Assembly (NCBI RefSeq): GCF_016859285.1
Contig: NC_053405.1
Coordinates: 865,760 to 929,759 of the forward strand
DNA: 64,000 nucleotides
Direction of reading: 5' to 3'
Origin: Xiphias gladius
Taxonomy: Eukaryota > Chordata > Actinopteri > Istiophoriformes > Xiphiidae
Below the pieces are notes generated by a model. It had not been told where the DNA came from and ran no database searches. It worked only from the letters and a program-made list of their open reading frames with translations. The translations under genes and the position numbers were made by a program. Positions 60,443-64,000 of the stretch are shown here, piece by piece. The first letter of the stretch is position 1; each line of letters begins with the position of its first letter.

Positions 60443-60456
60443 GTTTCCATGGTAAC
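60443..60456. promoter_or_regulatory. RFX X-box-like site
   Basis: GTTTCCATGGTAAC fits the RFX consensus. A weaker variant, GTTTCCATAGCGAC, lies at 60158-60171. Confidence 0.4.
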
Positions 60457-60503
60457 AGAGAACATCAATATATCAGAGATCTTTGATGGAAAACACTGAC
60501 ATT

Positions 60504-60505
<2 letters not shown>

Positions 60506-60534
<29 letters not shown>
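60506..60534. repeat. (CA)14 microsatellite
   Basis: A CA run on the outer side of the repeat copy at 60585-60715. Confidence 0.95.
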
Positions 60535-60538
<4 letters not shown>

Positions 60539-60584
60539 CACACCTGCTGAGGTCTGCAGTATCAGTGGACCTACGCACACACAC

Positions 60585-60715
60585 ATTTGGATGTCTATAC
60601 TTGGAAGGACACTCACTGATATAGCACAGTCCCTGACCCATAATAAACTTAACCCTAAAACCAGGTCTGGACCCTGAAACTGCCCTTTGAGGACCCATTG
60701 TCCTCAGTCTCACAG
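60585..60715 (+). repeat. Left arm: microsatellite-linked fish repeat
   Basis: tctatacttggaaggacact, ccctgacccataataaactt, aaccctaaaaccaggtctgg and accctgaaactgccctttga. It is an inverted partner of 61150-61295 and related to 27285-27495. Confidence 0.65.
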
Positions 60716-61149
60716 CCTGGTATCAGCTCCAGACTCTCTCCAGTCCAATCAGGTCTGGTCGGGTCCTGTTGTATGGACGCACCCAGCAGCCCGTGTGCTT
60801 CTCCCCCCTCCAACGTCGCCGCCACCACCGCGGTGTCGGAGTTGAACTGAGCCCATTTCCACTGGCGGGAACTAGAGTGTCTGTGCTGATCTCCGTGGAC
60901 GGACGAAGGTCGTCTGTGTGAATGTGGAAGTCGTTCAGTCTCTGACACTCGGCTGGTGACTCTGACTTCATGATAAACGAACGTGAACGTAGCTTCGCGG
61001 TCTTGATGTGGCGTTACTGTCAGATTCTGGTTTCCCTCATTAAAAGTCATCGCTTCTGTCCCGAACCTCATGACGCCGTTAAAGTGGACTTGTGGTCTGG
61101 AGAGGACCAAGCGAACGGAGCTCGGCAGGGCAGCGGCTCGTTATCATCA
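60716..61149. other. Segment between inverted repeat arms; unrecognised minus-strand open frame
   Basis: A minus-strand frame of about 150 codons (60655-61110) runs across this segment. It includes VHFNGVMRFGTEAMTF and NQNLTVTPHQ. I do not recognise the protein, the frame uses a non-ATG or uncertain start, and it runs into the left repeat arm, so coding status is doubtful. Confidence 0.3.
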
Positions 61150-61295
61150 CACTGACCCATGAAGACGGCAGTTTGAGGGTTCAGACCCGGTCTTAGGGTT
61201 CAGGTTGGGACCAGGTTTAGGTCAGGGGGAGGGCGAGGGGCTGGGGAAAGCATTCATTAATCAATGAGTGTCCCCGCGGGGACAGTGGAAAGAAC
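61150..61295 (-). repeat. Right arm: microsatellite-linked fish repeat, inverted
   Basis: cagtttgagggttcagaccc, ggtcttagggttcaggttgg and caatgagtgtccccgcgggg are the reverse complement of the left-arm phrases. A short GT run follows directly at 61295-61308. Confidence 0.65.
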
Positions 61296-61425
61296 GTGTG
61301 TGTGTGTTCATCACAGTATTGATTATAAGCAGGTCAGATCAGGTTTGAGGCTAAATTGATTTTTCGGCTGCTCGTCTGTTTCATAACCAGACTTTGATTT
61401 TCTCCAGCGTGATAATGTGAGCAGG

Positions 61426-61428
<3 letters not shown>

Positions 61429-61500
<72 letters not shown>
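61429..61500. repeat. (GT)36 microsatellite
   Basis: An uninterrupted GT run of about 72 bases. Confidence 0.98.
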
Positions 61501-61501
<1 letters not shown>

Positions 61502-63777
61502 ACATCCTTGTGAGCAGCTCTTTGTTTGAGTCACTTGACATTTTTTTAGGTCTCAGTTTGAGCTGGAAGCCGCTTTGTGCGGGTGGTTGTATAGTGAGAT
61601 TCTGGGGCTGAGGGCGGTGCATGCTGCTACACAGGGACACGGAGACAAGTGGACTGCACCAGGATCTGGATCTTCTGCATGTAGTGGCTTTAACTTCTGG
61701 TTTGTGTGGTTGTTGTCAGAAAGGTTTGGTGTTTTCATCGGCGGCAGTAGAACGAGCTGACTCATGGCTGTGGCCGACAGTGAGATAGGCGGCGAGATTT
61801 TCTCTGACAGTGCCTGGTAACGGTGCGGCGATTCTGGTGATCTGCTGGGTCGCTCTTTATCTGTGTTCATCAGGAACCATTAAATGCAGGTGAAACACTG
61901 GCTGGATCTCATTAAACATTATTTATGTCTTTGTCTGTAGAGTTTCTTATTTCATTCCACCTCATGTATCAACTGTGTTTGATAGAATTGTTTTAATCAC
62001 GATGTTAAAATAATTCCCTTCCTACAGAAGCGTGAGTCGTCCCTCTGCAGTCTGTCCTGTAACCTGAGAACACATCCAATAAAATCCACATCAGCCCAGA
62101 TTCTCCTCTCAGACCTGCAGCCTCCTCCTCCTCCTATCCTCGGCCCCCTGGGGGTCAACGCCTCGTAATGAATGCAGCAGTGACATTTGCTGCGCCGACC
62201 CCGGGTCTGCAGAGCTGAGCAGGCACAGACCCGCTTTCCTGCTCACATGTTGATCGAGCTCTGACCGGTCGTCTCTGCAGTGAAGGTCAAAGTCAGACTC
62301 AGTCAGACTGAGCGTGTGCAGCTCATGAGTCAAAACTCATCGGGTTATTTAACCGGGACAGAGGACGTTATTGAAGGTCGGTGCTGTACACGTGCCGGTG
62401 TTAGTCCGACGGTTTGGACAGGCGTTTCACGGTTACCCTAAAAACTAATACAGTATTGAAATTCTTCATTGTTTCAAAGGAAACAAGCCGGCAGAGCTAA
62501 ACTAGAATGGAAATATAGATACATGGAGGGGTAATATGCGACCGTCTCTCCTGTTGAGAGCGGGCATGGGCTCCCGGCTGGCGTCACTAAAATCATCGGT
62601 GGAAGCTTCAGGAAAGACGCCGCTGTTTAACTGAGCCCCGGCTTCGTGGCCTTGTCCAGAGCGAGCCACCGAAAGCTCCACACAGCAGAAGTCAACGCGC
62701 GGAGCGAGAGACGGGTGCGTCTACCAAAGATCCCAGTCTAAACTCTGATGTCTCTAAGGGGTAGAAATCATTTCCTGCTCAAACCTCCAGCCCTTCTACT
62801 CCACCAGAGACCAGAGGGACAATCAAAACCAGAGTCACGAGCGGAAAAGCTGATGTTTTCTCAGGCAGATTCAGGATCAGATGAGCGGAGGCTGGAAACG
62901 GCCGGAGGACAAACTCAGATAACACGTCATCTAACAGACCGTCAGTGAGCCTCCGTCCATTCAGAGCGAAAATCATCGATCCAGGCTGAAAGTGACCTGA
63001 CAGATGATTAGAGTCCCTGTGAGCCATCTGCTGCCCAGGAGGAGGAGCAGGAGCAGACATCTTGTTTTCTCCTGAACGTGAGCGAGAGCAGTGAACACAC
63101 CAAACCAGACGGAAAGCGAGAATTCACTAAAACAGACGAGCTGTTTGACAGAGAGTCAGAAACCTGACTGACCGAAGAAGAGGTTCTCTGCAGGAAGGTG
63201 GCTTGTGTCTTAATGCGACGTGAGCGTGTTTGCAGCTGCTGGGTCCCCATGAACACCCTGTTCCTCACCCTCTCTGCGCTACACGCTCCGTCTCTCTGGC
63301 TGCAGCTTGACTCAAAGTCCTGGAACTCGGCTTTTACTGAAGCTTTCCCCAGACAGGAGACTGATTTCAGTAACAATCTTGTTAATATTAAAAACCAACT
63401 TGAACAAGATTTTCTTTCTACAACATCTGCACTCGGCAACGTCAGGATGATTTATTTATTTACATGACAGTCAACAAGAACATACAAACAACGGTATAAT
63501 AAAATGACCATAAAACGGACTGATCCCTCTTCAAAAACCGGCCCACGTGTTGGTCCTGAACTGAACCAGACGTGTGTCCGAATGAGGGTTCACTAAAGGG
63601 CCCCTTACTGTTCCCAGTGGACGGGCCTCTTGTCACCGAGCCAGAAACAAAGTGATCAGAACACATTTAATTCCTTAAGCACGCGGCGGTGGGGAGATCT
63701 GAGCGGCCCCGTCGCAGGAGGCCGGACTGTGGGGCAGCCTAGACGCAGATCTGTGGAAACGTTTCCGTGAGGGTGGA
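61501..63777. other. Non-coding stretch, no gene recognised
   Basis: Open frames at 61553-61870, 62779-63060 and 63008-63439 (minus) have no recognised domain or splice context. Confidence 0.45.
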
Positions 63778-63824
63778 GGTGTGAGGTGAGGAGAAGGGCA
63801 GATCCCTTCCCCTCACCTCACACC
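63778..63824. repeat. 21-bp inverted repeat with one mismatch and 5-nt loop
   Basis: ggtgtgaggtgaggagaagg(g) at 63778-63798, loop cagat, then cccttcccctcacctcacac(c) at 63804-63824. One A/G difference at the centre of the arms. It would form a stable hairpin in RNA. Confidence 0.92.
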
Positions 63825-64000
63825 TTCGCTCTCAGTTTGTGACGACGACGTTTCATAGTTAACACTTTCCCCATTGCGCTTATAATTAGCACCAAGCAGC
63901 GTCGGCCTTTCTTGGAAATATCCAGGCAGTTTACAGCTAAATAGCAGCAATTTTTTAAGGAAATGATGAGGAAAGTTTCCAGGAAATTAGCTGGAAAACA

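Noticed and set aside
60655..61110. 151-codon minus-strand frame as a real gene
   Set aside because: It runs into a dispersed repeat arm, has no recognised domain and no splice support; it is kept only as a described segment.

Overview
The window looks like teleost (ray-finned) fish nuclear DNA. Reasons: one vertebrate-specific gene split by GT-AG introns, very many long (CA)n/(GT)n microsatellites, several minisatellites, and diverged interspersed repeats of kinds familiar from fish genomes (tRNA-derived SINEs, a hAT-like non-autonomous family, an L2-type LINE fragment, a MITE with long terminal inverted repeats). Nothing in it is bacterial, phage or plasmid-like. The exact species cannot be told from the sequence.

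Only one protein-coding gene can be firmly supported: a Di-Ras family small GTPase, most likely diras1, on the minus strand. Three coding exons (36146-36283, 35752-35922, 34820-35110) join in phase 0 into a complete 199-residue protein with all five G motifs and a C-terminal CAAX box. A short 5'UTR stretch with a good acceptor lies just upstream of the ATG. A GC/CpG-rich block at about 46.6-47.1 kb carries a minus-strand splice donor (exon end at 46889) and is the best candidate for the non-coding first exon and promoter. That would give the gene a first intron of about 10.5 kb and a total span of about 34.4-47 kb.

Region by region: 1-34.4 kb is non-coding, with one near-complete hAT-like repeat (about 25-375), a MITE (6120-6589), a 264-nt pure purine tract (6941-7204), SINE copies (17.5 and 23.8 kb), a perfect hairpin (24344-24390), microsatellite-linked repeats (21.7, 26.1, 27.3 kb) and a 29-bp minisatellite (29.70-30.12 kb). 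34.4-47 kb is diras1. Its intron between coding exons 2 and 3 holds an antisense L2-type LINE remnant. Its presumed first intron holds an AT-rich stretch, an old degenerate repeat field (37.6-38.8 kb), a 33-bp minisatellite (41.71-42.25 kb), a 100-bp minisatellite (44.71-45.69 kb) and two inverted CA/GT microsatellite pairs. 47-64 kb has no recognised gene: a TTG-repeat tract (47.93-48.25 kb), an old interspersed repeat (49.3-50.3 kb), a long pyrimidine-rich tract (50.88-51.35 kb) followed by a CpG-rich patch, further SINE/hAT-like copies, RFX X-box-like sites, and an inverted pair of microsatellite-linked repeats around 60.6-61.3 kb.

Most long open frames in the window are by-products of tandem repeats. 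I found no evidence for a new multi-gene system. The most interesting items are the split diras1 coding sequence, the tandem-repeat-rich first intron, CTCF-like motifs lying in convergent orientation around the gene, and several long inverted repeats.
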